From NCBI GenBank assembly GCA_019456185.1, contig VRUH01000040.1:1-36450 (forward strand): 36,450 bases of DNA, read 5' to 3'. A model generated the notes under the pieces. The model made no database searches, was not told the origin of the DNA, and saw only the letters and a program-made list of their open reading frames with translations. Source of the stretch: Candidatus Glassbacteria bacterium. Its GTDB lineage: Bacteria > Gemmatimonadota > Glassbacteria > GWA2-58-10. Position numbers and translations under genes: made by a program. Shown here one piece after another: positions 28,852-36,450 of this stretch (position 1 is its first letter; the number at the start of each line of letters is the position of its first letter).

Positions 28852-29279
28852 TGGCCTACGCGGTGAGATCGGATTTGGAGAAGCGTGTCGGCGCGGATCG
28901 GGTGGCAAGCCTGGCCGATCACGATAACGACGGCGCGGAAACCCCCGAGGCGGTGGACAACGCCATCGCCGAAGCATCGGCCAGGATGGACGGCTGGCTC
29001 TCCGGCGTGTTGGATACGCCCCTGGATACCACCGAATATCCCGTGCTGAGGGGATACGCGGTATCCATCGCCTTGTGGCTGCTGGCGCTGGGGAAGGGGG
29101 CCGATCCGGACGGAGAGGAAGCCGGGCTGAAAGCCGATCACGATGAGGCGATGCGCTTCCTGATGAAGGTGGGCGAAGGCAAGCTGCGGCTCAACAAGGA
29201 AAGCGCGGCGGCACCGGGAGCGATCAAGATCAAGAGCCGCACCCAGAAGTACACCGAAACACTTTTGGAGACCTTTTGA
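28851..29279 (+). CDS. Mu gp36-like protein (DUF1320)
   Basis: A 142-residue protein overlapping the preceding stop by one base. YAVRSDLEKRVGADRVASLA followed by V-D-N-A-I-A-E-A-S-A-R-M-D-G-W-L is the DUF1320 pattern, related to head-tail connector adaptor proteins. It would sit below the portal. Length is as usual for the family. Confidence 0.85.
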   Translation: MAYAVRSDLEKRVGADRVASLADHDNDGAETPEAVDNAIAEASARMDGWLSGVLDTPLDTTEYPVLRGYAVSIALWLLALGKGADPDGEEAGLKADHDEAMRFLMKVGEGKLRLNKESAAAPGAIKIKSRTQKYTETLLETF

Positions 29280-29770
29280 TGGCCGAATCAGGCGTCAGGT
29301 TGACCGGCGATTGGCCGGAATTCAGGCGGGCGGTGCGCAACCTGGCGAACTTCCCCTTCGCGAAGTTCCACGCCTTTGCCGGAGAGACCATCATCAACCA
29401 GACCCAGGCCCGCTTTGACAGCGAACGCGGGCCGGACGGCAAGCCGTGGCCCGAGTCTGCGCGGGTGAAACGGTTCGGGGGGAAGGTGCTTACCGACACG
29501 GCACGGCTGCGGAACTCGCTCAGCAAGCGGGCCGATGGGGACAAGGTGATCGTCGGAACCAACGTCGTCTATGCGGCCATCCATCAGGCCGGTGGCGAGA
29601 TCAAGGCCAAGCGCAAGCCCCGCCTCGTGTTCAACATTCCCGGCGTGGGCATCCGCACGGCGAAGAAGGTCAAGATACCCGCCCGGCCCTACATGGGTTT
29701 CAGCCCCGAGGACCGGCGCGAACTGGCCGAGGAACTGCGGGGTCTGGTGAAGGAGTTGACAAAGAAATGA
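29279..29770 (+). CDS. Phage virion morphogenesis protein (Mu gpG-like)
   Basis: A 163-residue protein with ATGA-type overlap. It has R-F-D-S-E-R-G-P-D-G-K-P-W-P, then L-T-D-T-A-R-L-R-N-S-L-S, and Y-A-A-I-H-Q-A-G-G-E-I, the conserved core of the Mu gpG/HK97-gp10 virion morphogenesis family, followed by P-A-R-P-Y-M-G-F-S. It is thought to act in head-tail completion. Confidence 0.88.
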   Translation: MAESGVRLTGDWPEFRRAVRNLANFPFAKFHAFAGETIINQTQARFDSERGPDGKPWPESARVKRFGGKVLTDTARLRNSLSKRADGDKVIVGTNVVYAAIHQAGGEIKAKRKPRLVFNIPGVGIRTAKKVKIPARPYMGFSPEDRRELAEELRGLVKELTKK

Positions 29771-30285
29771 TCGCGGCGGTGGAAACGTATCTCTCGGGAA
29801 AGCTGGTTGCAGCCGGGATTCCGGCAAAGCGGATCGCCCAGCTTGCCAAGGATTCGCGCACACGGCAGATGCCTTTCGCCGAGTTGTTCGATCCCCAGGA
29901 GAACTTTCAGCGGGACGGCAGCAAGGCCAGCCGGGATTACGATGGTGCCACCCAACAGGCCACCAACGCCGTGCGCCTTTACAACCGGGAACTGGCGCTG
30001 ACCGTGAAGATCGTTCACCGCTCGAAGGCGCAACTGGACACGCTGTTTACGTCGTTTCTGGCGAGCGTGGAGCGGGGCTTTACCGATCCGCTCCCGGCCC
30101 CGGCCACGGGAGACCAGTTCATCCGGATCATTCCCGGCACGGCAACCTGGGCGGACGATCCGGCGCTGCTGAAAGACCGGGCGGAAGTGGAGATGCGCTT
30201 CCTGTTCCGGGGCGGCGTCTACCAGGAAACCACTGCTGGAACGACCCAGCAGGTCAATATGCCAGCAGTCCCGAACTTCACGTAA
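29767..30285 (+). CDS. Tail terminator-like protein (Mu gp37 position)
   Basis: A 172-residue protein with an ATGA overlap. It has a helical start (ETYLSGKLVAAGIPAKRIAQ), then VRLYNRELALTVKIVHRSKA and a beta-rich end (WADDPALLKDRAEVEMRFLF). Position between gpG and sheath corresponds to Mu gp37. The family resemblance is weak by eye; I rely on order. Confidence 0.65.
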   Translation: MIAAVETYLSGKLVAAGIPAKRIAQLAKDSRTRQMPFAELFDPQENFQRDGSKASRDYDGATQQATNAVRLYNRELALTVKIVHRSKAQLDTLFTSFLASVERGFTDPLPAPATGDQFIRIIPGTATWADDPALLKDRAEVEMRFLFRGGVYQETTAGTTQQVNMPAVPNFT

Positions 30286-30328
30286 TTCACCCCCTTCATT
30301 CCCCCTGAGGGGGAGAGGAGTCGAGAAG

Positions 30329-30583
30329 ATGGCCGACAACCCGAAGAAAGAACAACGCAGCCCGCGCAAACGCACCGTCACGGAATGGACCGAACGATTG
30401 GGAGCGCGGCGTTCCATCGTCGCGGGCGCGGCGCATCTGGCCGGATGGAAACCGGACACCCGGCTCGGCGAGGAACAGTTCACGGCAGGGGTCCGCGCTT
30501 TTGAGAAGAAACCCTTGGGCGGGCCGCGAAAGATTCCGGCCAACGCCGGTAAGGTCATCAACAAGCAGGAGGTTGAAGCATGA
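30329..30583 (+). CDS. Small basic late protein, 84 aa
   Basis: The frame begins MADNPKKEQRSPRKRTVTEW with GAGAGGAGTCGAGAAG before the ATG, and ATGA overlap with the sheath gene. It is basic, has a helix and an F-T-A-G-V-R-A-F-E-K-K stretch. Mu encodes a small gp38 in this place. A CCCCCTGAGGGGG hairpin at 30301-30313 abuts its ribosome site. Function unknown. Confidence 0.65.
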   Translation: MADNPKKEQRSPRKRTVTEWTERLGARRSIVAGAAHLAGWKPDTRLGEEQFTAGVRAFEKKPLGGPRKIPANAGKVINKQEVEA

Positions 30584-31974
30584 CATTTTTCGGAGATGTG
30601 ACACACGTCATCGTGGATGGCGCGGCGGGACTCGCTCCTCCCGGCTCTCCCTTGGCGATTGTGGCCGGAGTGTCCGATTCCGGCACCATCGGGGACGCCC
30701 TGCTGATCGGCAAGGAGGGCGACTTTTCCTCCCTCGGCGTGGGGCCGCTGGTGGACCGGTTGCGGGACATCCAGGCGGCGGGCGACAAGACCCTCAACGT
30801 GGTCGCCGTGCGTGTTACCGAGATCGGAGCCGGAACCATCGGCACGATCACCGAAACCAAAACCGGCACCGGCACACAGGTCGCTTCCGGGACGCCCAAG
30901 CGGTTCGCCCATGTGATCGTGATCGCCACCTTGGATGGAGAAAACGGAGTTGCCAAGGTGAAGGTCTCGCTGGATGGGGGAAAGAACTTCACCCCCGAGG
31001 AAGTGATTCCCGGCACCGGGTTCCTCGTGCTGGGAGATACCGGCGTCCAATTGGACTTCACCGATGCCGTACCCCCCGAAGACAGCGTGGACATCGGGGA
31101 CAAGTGGGAGTTCTTCATCACGGAACCCACTACCACCCTGGCGCAGACCCTGACCGACATCGCCACGGCGCTGACGACCTATGCCCCGTCCATCGTTTAT
31201 GTGGTGGGCGAGTCCGACCCCACCGATTGGACGGCGGCGGCGCAGGAAGCCTCCGACCGCTTCGACGCGGGCAACCCCACCTGGTTCCTGATGGAATCGG
31301 CCCTGCCGGACGTGCTGACTGGGGAGACCCTTGCCGCCTGGGTTACGGCACGGGTGGCGGAGGTGTTCGAGGATTTGTGGGTTTCGGTCTGCGCCGGGTA
31401 CGGGCGCATTTCCCGCGCCGGTACCAACGAGAATATCCGCCGCAACGTGGCTGGCGTCAACCTGGGACGGCTGGCCAGCATTCCCGTGCAGCGATCCATC
31501 GGGCGCGTGGCGGACGGCAACCTGACCGGTGTGGAACTGATGGACGATTTCTCCAACACCGAGGCAAAAACCCTCGACGATAAGGGATTCACCTCGCTCC
31601 GCACCTACAACGGCCTAGCCGGAGTTTACTTCTCCAACGGGCGCATGAAGGCAGCCGCCGCAAGCGATTATCAATTCCAGGAGATCGTGCGGGTGGTTCA
31701 CAAGGCCGTGTCGGAAACCCGCGTGGAAGCCCTGACCGGCATTCAGCAGGACGTGGATGAAGTCGCCCTGCAATCCATGAAGGGGCGGATGGAACGTCCG
31801 CTGGATCGCATGACCGCCACCCGGCCCCCGGAGATATTGGGTTATCTGCTGGACATTCCGGAAGGTCAGGACGTGGTCAACAACGGCTTGGAATACACCC
31901 TGGACCTGGAAGGTGTGCCGGTGGTGAGGAACATCAAGATTTCCGTGCGCTTCAAGTTCGGAGAGGTCGTATAG
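30580..31974 (+). CDS. Contractile tail sheath protein (DUF2586-like)
   Basis: A 464-residue protein. TFFGDVTHVIVDGAAGLAPP opens it, and a conserved C-terminal sheath domain follows: DKGFTSLRTYNGLAGVYFSN, Y-Q-F-Q-E-I-V-R-V-V-H-K-A, and a basic, beta end (NIKISVRFKFGEVV). A middle Thr/Gly-rich insert (GTITETKTGTGTQVASGT) is probably surface exposed. It shows that the phage has a contractile tail, as Mu does. Confidence 0.85.
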   Translation: MTFFGDVTHVIVDGAAGLAPPGSPLAIVAGVSDSGTIGDALLIGKEGDFSSLGVGPLVDRLRDIQAAGDKTLNVVAVRVTEIGAGTIGTITETKTGTGTQVASGTPKRFAHVIVIATLDGENGVAKVKVSLDGGKNFTPEEVIPGTGFLVLGDTGVQLDFTDAVPPEDSVDIGDKWEFFITEPTTTLAQTLTDIATALTTYAPSIVYVVGESDPTDWTAAAQEASDRFDAGNPTWFLMESALPDVLTGETLAAWVTARVAEVFEDLWVSVCAGYGRISRAGTNENIRRNVAGVNLGRLASIPVQRSIGRVADGNLTGVELMDDFSNTEAKTLDDKGFTSLRTYNGLAGVYFSNGRMKAAAASDYQFQEIVRVVHKAVSETRVEALTGIQQDVDEVALQSMKGRMERPLDRMTATRPPEILGYLLDIPEGQDVVNNGLEYTLDLEGVPVVRNIKISVRFKFGEVV

Positions 31975-31997
31975 CTCACACCCTCCAATTTCCTAAT

Positions 31998-32026
31998 GGG
32001 GCTGCGGACAAGCCTGTCCGTAGCCC
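31998..32026 (+). repeat. Palindromic element copy between sheath and tube genes
   Basis: GGGGCTGCGGACAAGCCTGT followed by CCGTAGCCC; one pair of the outer stem is changed to G-T type. It lies in the 68-base gap before the tail tube gene. Confidence 0.88.
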
Positions 32027-32042
32027 GTACGCCAGAGGCAAG

Positions 32043-32468
32043 ATGATCAACGGACTGACCTACGATTGGGAGAGCGTCACTATCACCCTGCCGACAGGCA
32101 TGGTTTTCGAGGCTCAGGACATCGAGTATTCCGACGAGAAGGAAATTACGCCCGTCTATGGCAAGGGCGGCATGGCCAGAGCCTACGGACGGGGCAACTA
32201 CAAGGCGGAAGGCAAGCTGACCCTCCTGCGCTCGGAACTGGTAGCGCTGACGGCGGCGGCGGGAACCTTCGAGATACCGCCCCTGCCCATCGCGGTTTCC
32301 TTCTCCAACGAGGACCAGTCGCTGCAACTGGACCTGCTCAAGGATTGCAAGCTGAAAAAGCGCAGCTTCAGGGTGGCGCAGGGCGATCAAACCGTGCCGG
32401 TGGAAGTCGAGTTCGAGATTCTGGGCGGCGTCTGGCTCAATGGCGTACCGCCTCAATCGCAATTGTAA
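32043..32468 (+). CDS. Tail tube protein
   Basis: A 141-residue protein with AGAGGCAAG before the ATG. YDWESVTITLPTGMVFEAQD, V-Y-G-K-G-G-M-A-R-A-Y-G-R-G-N-Y-K-A and a V-P-V-E-V-E-F-E-I-L end fit tube proteins of contractile phages, and the place after the sheath agrees. It would form the inner tube through which DNA leaves. Confidence 0.8.
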   Translation: MINGLTYDWESVTITLPTGMVFEAQDIEYSDEKEITPVYGKGGMARAYGRGNYKAEGKLTLLRSELVALTAAAGTFEIPPLPIAVSFSNEDQSLQLDLLKDCKLKKRSFRVAQGDQTVPVEVEFEILGGVWLNGVPPQSQL

Positions 32469-32491
32469 TAGGTGGGCGACGGGCTTATCCA

Positions 32492-32513
32492 GGGGCGCAT
32501 CCCCTTGCGCCCC
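32492..32513. repeat. Perfect hairpin between tube and chaperone genes
   Basis: GGGGCGCA-TCCCCT-TGCGCCCC is an eight-pair stem with a six-base loop in the 90-base gap. No U-run follows. It could lower read-through or stabilise the abundant tube mRNA. Confidence 0.55.
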
Positions 32514-32558
32514 ATCCAGCCATTTGCCGTCCCTTCAATCCCTCATGGAAGAGGAACG

Positions 32559-32864
32559 ATGACCGAAGAAAACCAGAAATCCGAGAAGGCCAAACCGCGC
32601 ACCATCCATATCGTCAGCGACGACACCGGGAAGGAATACGAGTTCACCTGGCCGCAAAACCATCACATTTCCCGCTATGCCCGCGAGGCGTCGGGCGGCA
32701 ATGCTCTCAAGGCTTCCACCAATCTGGTGATGGAACTGGCCATCAAGCCTGGGCGGACGGAACTGCAAGAGATGTTCAAGGATAAGCCGGGCCTGCCCAT
32801 CGCCCTTGGCAATGAGATCGGCAAGGCCACCGGGATCACCGAGGAATTCAGCCGAAAAAACTGA
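32559..32864 (+). CDS. Tail assembly chaperone, short form (gpG-type)
   Basis: A 101-residue protein with GGAAGAGGAACG before the ATG. The start MTEENQKSEKAKPRTIHIVS is acidic and the fold alpha/beta. It sits between tube and tape measure, the fixed place of tail chaperones. It ends at TGA 32862-32864 directly after a slippery heptamer. The short form should be the main product and coat the tape measure with the longer frameshifted form. Confidence 0.8.
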   Translation: MTEENQKSEKAKPRTIHIVSDDTGKEYEFTWPQNHHISRYAREASGGNALKASTNLVMELAIKPGRTELQEMFKDKPGLPIALGNEIGKATGITEEFSRKN

Positions 32865-33061
32865 ACGCGGCCCGCCAGGGGCTGAACGACAATTCCTGGC
32901 GACAAATGGAGTTGGTGGTGTTGAACCGCTTCGGGACCCTGCCCGATCATCAGACCGACCTCCTTGAACGCTTCCTGGAAGCGGATTGGCTGGATCGCCG
33001 TCACGCGCAGATGCTGGCGGCGGAACTATCGCAGGTGTTGAGCAAAATAATGGGCGGATAA
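32559..33061 (+). CDS. Tail assembly chaperone, -1 frameshift form (gpGT-type)
   Basis: The heptamer A-AAA-AAC (32855-32861), in phase with the upstream frame and followed by TGA, is an ideal -1 slip site. After slipping, the frame 32861-33061 is open for 66 more residues (LNAARQGLNDNSWRQMELVV onward to I-M-G-G-stop) and has no ribosome site or early start of its own. The joined product (bases 32559-32861, then 32861-33061) is 167 residues. Such frameshifting between tube and tape measure genes is conserved in tailed phages, including Mu gp41. Confidence 0.85.
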
Positions 33062-33090
33062 GAACCCCTTCGACGTTACTCAGGATACAC

Positions 33091-34896
33091 ATGGAAACCT
33101 TGTATAAATTGGGCGTGATCTTCAGCGTGAAGGACAGACTCACGGGAGCGATGACCCGCATGCAAAAGATGATGGGGCGCTTCCGGAGCCTGACCCGTAC
33201 CACGGGAAAGGCGATGGTCGGCATGGCTCTGGGCGCAGGTCTGGCCATGGTGCCCACCGTGAGCACTTACGCCAACTTCGAGAAAACGATGGCGGCGGTG
33301 GGCGTCGTCTCCGGGGCCACGGAAAACCAGATCAAGCGACTGACCGACAAGGCCATCCAGTTGGGCATCGAGACCGAGCATTCCTCGAACGCCGCCGCCC
33401 AAGGATTCCTGCAACTATCCAAGGCCGGTTTCACCGTGGATCAGCAGTTGAAGGCGATCCGCCCGTCCCTGTTGCTGGCCACGGCTGGGCAATTGGACCT
33501 GGCGAACGCATCCGGCACAATGGCGGTCGGCATCAAGGGCTTTGGCTTGAACGTGCGGGATGCGGCGCGGGTTACCGACGTGCTGATCGCGGCCACCCAG
33601 AAAACCCGGCTCCGGGCGGATGAATACGAGCAGTCATTGGGGCAACTCGGACCGGCCGCAACCGGGGCCAATCAGGGCTTCGAGCAGATGATCGCCCTGC
33701 TGGGGCTGCTCAAGGATCAGGGGGGCACCGCCATCCGCAGGGCGGAACAGATCAAGACCGCATTGATTTCCATCCAGGCCCCCACGGGAGCCGCCGCGAA
33801 ACAGATCAGCGCTCTTGTGCGGGACGCCTCGGGAAATCTGCTCCCCTTCGCCGACATCGTGGACCGCATCGAAGGGAAGCTGCAAGGGATGAACAAAGCA
33901 GCCCAGGATGCGGCGCTGGTGAAGATATTCGGGCGGGAGGGCCTGCCCGTGATCCAGGCGCTGAGGAAGGCGCAATTCGCCGATCCCATTACCGGGGAGA
34001 CCCTGAAAGGCACAGCCGCGTTGCGGGAGTTGGAACGGGTATTGAAGAATTCCCAGGGCACGGGGCGGCGCTTCGCGAGCGTCTTCCTCGATACCTTCGC
34101 CGGTAAGTTCCAGTTGCTGAAGGGATCCATCGAAACCTTCTCAAACGTGGTCGGCAAGCTGTTCGCCGAGAAGCTGGAGCCGTTTGTAGTGGGACTGACC
34201 AAGGGCTTGAACATCCTCATCAAATGGACGCGAGAGAATCCGAAGGCCGCCCGGAATTTTCGAGACGCCGCCATCCAGGCGGGCAAGCTGGTAGCGGCCA
34301 TCGGCGGCGTCGCCCTCGCAATGGCGGCGATCATGTTTGTGCTGGGTCCCTTCGCCACGGCCTTCAGCCTGCTCTTCCTCAATCCCATCGGGCTGGGCCT
34401 GGTAACGGTGCTGGCGCTGGTTACTTCCATCGCGATTCTGATCCGGCGCTGGGAGGATTTCAAACAGGCGGTCAAGGACCCGGTCAATATCGGAGGGCTG
34501 AAGATTGCGGAATTCCTGGACAAGATTTTCAACTTGAGCGCCCTGCGGAAAAAGGGGACGCCCACGGCCAGCGACAAGCTGGCGGAGTTGAACCGGAAGA
34601 TCGCCGAAAAGCCCCTGCGGAGCGGCATTCCTTCCATCGATGCCGCCGCCGATGTGGGCCTGATTTTCAAATCCGAATTGGGAAATATCCTGTCCGAGGT
34701 GAACAGCGCCATCCAATCGTCACTAAAGGAAACGTTGCTGGGAACAGGCGAGAAAGTCCCAGGAGAGGAAGCGCCTGGCGCGGGTTCCGTCTTTCGCATC
34801 GGTCAGTTGATTTTGAACGGCGTGAACGATCCCGAAAAGCTGGTCGAGGAGCTGGAGAAATTCTCCGGGCCGTACCTCCCGGCAGGGCAGGAGTGA
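33091..34896 (+). CDS. Tail tape measure protein
   Basis: A 601-residue protein with AGGATACAC before the ATG. The N-terminal part (TLYKLGVIFSVKDRLTGAMT and FEKTMAAVGVVSGATENQIK) is the phage TP901-type tape measure pattern. Hydrophobic segments occur near the middle (AAIGGVALAMAAIMFVLGPF and LLFLNPIGLGLVTVLALV). It sets tail length by spanning the tube and may help DNA cross the membrane. The length implies a tail of moderate size. Confidence 0.88.
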   Translation: METLYKLGVIFSVKDRLTGAMTRMQKMMGRFRSLTRTTGKAMVGMALGAGLAMVPTVSTYANFEKTMAAVGVVSGATENQIKRLTDKAIQLGIETEHSSNAAAQGFLQLSKAGFTVDQQLKAIRPSLLLATAGQLDLANASGTMAVGIKGFGLNVRDAARVTDVLIAATQKTRLRADEYEQSLGQLGPAATGANQGFEQMIALLGLLKDQGGTAIRRAEQIKTALISIQAPTGAAAKQISALVRDASGNLLPFADIVDRIEGKLQGMNKAAQDAALVKIFGREGLPVIQALRKAQFADPITGETLKGTAALRELERVLKNSQGTGRRFASVFLDTFAGKFQLLKGSIETFSNVVGKLFAEKLEPFVVGLTKGLNILIKWTRENPKAARNFRDAAIQAGKLVAAIGGVALAMAAIMFVLGPFATAFSLLFLNPIGLGLVTVLALVTSIAILIRRWEDFKQAVKDPVNIGGLKIAEFLDKIFNLSALRKKGTPTASDKLAELNRKIAEKPLRSGIPSIDAAADVGLIFKSELGNILSEVNSAIQSSLKETLLGTGEKVPGEEAPGAGSVFRIGQLILNGVNDPEKLVEELEKFSGPYLPAGQE

Positions 34897-34900
34897 AAAG

Positions 34901-35440
34901 ATGGCCGAAGTCCCGAACTTCCTGCGCGTGGGGCTGGATCACTTCATCGGTGAGGATGAAGGGGAAATCCGCCTCGATGGGACTCCGCTGCCGGGCATTC
35001 TGCAACGGATGTCCATCCGGGGACGCCTCAAAACCGACCAGGCCACATTGCTATTCGGCGGAGAGAAAACACAGCCCCTCGGTTTCCAGGCGGCGACGGT
35101 CTTCATCGAACTGGCGCTGCCCAGCGAGGGCGGATTCCTGCCGGGCAGCGAGTCCACCTGCTACGACAAGCTCGCCGAACTGAACGCCGTCTTCACGGAG
35201 GTGGATGCGGACATCAACGCCAAGCTGCACCGGATCAGCAACGCGCAGATCAATGCGCGGGGCATCGACCAGGTGTGGTTCAGCGAACTGGAATCCAGCG
35301 AGGCGCACCGGGATGTCATCACGGCCCGCCTCGTGCTGACCCAGAAGGAGCCGCCGGACTTCAAGGCCCTGCGCCGGGAACAGGCCGCCATCGAGACGGA
35401 ACTCGATGAAATCATTGTTGAGGATGACGACGCGCCATGA
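34901..35440 (+). CDS. Tail/baseplate protein, 179 aa
   Basis: The frame starts MAEVPNFLRVGLDHFIGEDE, 4 bases after the tape measure stop. It has beta-rich sequence (LDGTPLPGILQRMSIRGRLK) and a later helix (LAELNAVFTEVDADINAKLH). Order in contractile-tailed phages puts a small gpU/LysM-like tail protein here, but I cannot confirm a family. It probably joins tape measure and hub. The end overlaps the next gene (ATGA). Confidence 0.65.
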   Translation: MAEVPNFLRVGLDHFIGEDEGEIRLDGTPLPGILQRMSIRGRLKTDQATLLFGGEKTQPLGFQAATVFIELALPSEGGFLPGSESTCYDKLAELNAVFTEVDADINAKLHRISNAQINARGIDQVWFSELESSEAHRDVITARLVLTQKEPPDFKALRREQAAIETELDEIIVEDDDAP

Positions 35441-36234
35441 GCGACAAGACGCCCTTTGTGGAACTGACCGTAGCCGGAACCTCGTTCCTGGGGCGGACGC
35501 TGGCCTTGGAGATGAATGCGGGCCTGGCCGGGCCACGGACCGGGGGATGGATCGATCTGGACAACCGGGATGGAGAGGTCTCCCAGGCGGTCAAGAAAGG
35601 AGAAGTGATCCAGGTGGCGGGGGGCCGTCTCGGAAACGGCAAGACGGCGCTTCTCACCGGCACCCTGCCCAAGGAGCCGCGCCAGGGTCAGGGCAGCCGC
35701 AAGCACGCGATCCGCATCGATCTGGCGGATGGCTGGGCGTCAACGGACAACGTTTTAGTCGTAAACGCCCTGATGGACGTGACGCCCCGGGAAGTGATGA
35801 ACCACGTGTTGGGATTGGCCGGTGTAACCAACACACGGCTCTCCGCGAAGACCTTCCCGCGACTTCACCATGTCGTGCTGGATGGGGTGAACCTGGCGCA
35901 CACCGCCCGCATCGTCGAGGAAGCCTGGAGGCTGGAGGACTGGCGGGTTGGGTTCGATCCGGACGGCCTGTTCTTCTGGGAATCCTGGACGGAAAGCCCC
36001 GCCGCAACCGCCACTCCCACGGTGTTCGGTGGGGAGGATTTGCTGCGCCTGGAACGCCGCCCCGGAGAAACGGGCGTGGCCGAATTCTTCTTCGAGGCCG
36101 GATTATTCCCCGGCGATTTGATCGAGCTTCCGCTGGACGATGCGGCGCAGACCGTGCGCATCGAGCATCGGCGGCACTATTTCGACGGTAACCGCTTTCG
36201 CACGGAGGTGCGCTTTGGGCCAATCCCTTCCTGA
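35437..36234 (+). CDS. Baseplate hub protein (gpD-like, Mu gp44 position)
   Basis: A 265-residue protein with an ATGA overlap. It starts PFVELTVAGTSFLGRTLALE; beta-rich segments (A-G-P-R-T-G-G-W-I-D-L), a helix (TPREVMNHVLGLAGV), W-R-V-G-F-D-P-D-G-L-F-F-W-E and G-L-F-P-G-D-L-I-E-L are like late control gene D / gp27-type hub proteins. It would form the hub below the tube. Confidence 0.7.
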   Translation: MSDKTPFVELTVAGTSFLGRTLALEMNAGLAGPRTGGWIDLDNRDGEVSQAVKKGEVIQVAGGRLGNGKTALLTGTLPKEPRQGQGSRKHAIRIDLADGWASTDNVLVVNALMDVTPREVMNHVLGLAGVTNTRLSAKTFPRLHHVVLDGVNLAHTARIVEEAWRLEDWRVGFDPDGLFFWESWTESPAATATPTVFGGEDLLRLERRPGETGVAEFFFEAGLFPGDLIELPLDDAAQTVRIEHRRHYFDGNRFRTEVRFGPIPS

Positions 36235-36450
36235 ACGCTGGCGAACCGCCATCCGCGCCGTGGTGGTGAATCTGTGGCCATGGATTGAGCGGGGATATCA
36301 CCTGTCGATCCGCGCCAGGGTGATCGCCGTGAAAGCCGTCAGCGCCGGGCCAAGCACCCGCCTCGGGTATCGCTATGCGGCCACGGTGCAGCCTTTGGCG
36401 CGGGATGGCTCCGATGACGCCAGCCGCCCGGCCATTCCGGACGTGCCGAT
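36215..36450 (+). CDS. Baseplate assembly/spike protein, N-terminal part (partial)
   Basis: A frame with TTG at 36215, GGAGG 7-8 bases before it, overlapping the hub gene by 20 bases and open to the right edge (78 full codons). It starts (M)GQSLPERWRTAIRAVVVNL and continues GYHLSIRARVIAVKAVSAGP; the last residues P-A-I-P-D-V-P are like the Mu gp45/gpV baseplate assembly motif before the OB domain. The place after gpD agrees. Truncated by the window. Confidence 0.6.
   Translation, partial: MGQSLPERWRTAIRAVVVNLWPWIERGYHLSIRARVIAVKAVSAGPSTRLGYRYAATVQPLARDGSDDASRPAIPDVP

Larger units (their letters stand above)
525..36450. mobile_element. Mu-like transposable prophage (right end not in window)
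   Basis: The module contains a DDE transposase, MuB-type ATPases, GemA/gp16, Gam, a DUF1804-like small terminase, large terminase, DUF935 portal, gpF-like head protein, gpI-like protease/scaffold, DUF2190-like protein, capsid, DUF1320-like gp36, gpG-like virion morphogenesis protein, sheath, tube, tape measure and baseplate genes. The late part follows Mu order. The left boundary given is the first putative transposase site and is approximate. No tyrosine or serine integrase is present, which agrees with transpositional integration. All structural genes are open, so the element may be intact as far as seen. Confidence 0.9.

Noticed and set aside
30301-30313. CCCCCTGAGGGGG hairpin as a translation switch for the gene at 30329
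   Set aside because: The loop is a single base, so the full stem cannot form, and the main ribosome site lies mostly outside it.
29689-31050. A 453-codon minus-strand frame opposite the tail genes
   Set aside because: It overlaps four late genes with conserved order and motifs; it has no motif of its own.
1-36450. CRISPR arrays
   Set aside because: No regularly spaced repeats with unique spacers are present; the repeated palindromes are dispersed and irregular.

Overview
The window is most of a Mu-like transposable, contractile-tailed prophage inserted beside a host selenocysteine tRNA gene. The host part is only about 0.5 kb: the 5' end of a membrane-protein gene (1-174, minus) and tRNA-Sec (280-378, minus). 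The rest reads as phage, and its right end lies beyond base 36450. The DNA is GC-rich, start sites have ordinary Shine-Dalgarno sequences, and the host uses selenocysteine. This fits a Gram-negative bacterium of proteobacterial or desulfobacterial type, but the sequence does not fix the taxon.

Layout. (1) 379-687: non-coding, with two pairs of short direct repeats that look like transposase-binding sites at the phage left end. (2) 688-17908: a tightly packed leftward (minus-strand) early operon. From its promoter it encodes a Cro/Ner-like HTH protein, a membrane/coiled-coil/HTH protein, replication-associated unknowns, a DDE transposase (D135, D224, E260), two paralogous MuB/ExeA-type AAA ATPases, a winged-helix protein, GemA (Mu gp16), a series of small accessory proteins, and at the far left a DNA-modification-like cassette. 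The cassette holds a DUF5131 protein, a PP-loop PAPS-reductase-like protein, a D12 adenine methylase, an Eco57I-like N6-methylase, and small ASCH/PUA-like proteins. (3) 17909-18012: the immunity control region, with a good leftward promoter whose spacer carries a GTGA-N7-TCAC operator and a second operator covering the repressor start codon. (4) 18013-36450: rightward genes for repressor, a secreted moron-like protein, lysis proteins, Gam, terminase, portal, head morphogenesis, protease/scaffold, capsid, tail sheath and tube, frameshifted tail chaperone, tape measure and baseplate.

The early operon would copy and transpose the phage (transposase plus ATPases) and modify DNA. The late operon would build a myovirus particle. 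This bidirectional plan, with immunity in the middle and transposase transcribed toward the left end, differs from Mu, where all early genes run rightward from the left end.

The most unusual feature is a family of about 15 palindromic elements (core GCGGACAAGCCTGTCCGC) scattered through the phage. Several sit inside real coding regions, in frame and without stop codons, adding a roughly 10-residue peptide in one of two reading phases. This resembles the behaviour of Rickettsia palindromic elements. Other points of interest are a -1 programmed frameshift (A AAA AAC) in the tail chaperone, a nested scaffold start inside the protease gene, and an ATPase pair in which one partner has a Walker B Asn in place of the catalytic Glu.
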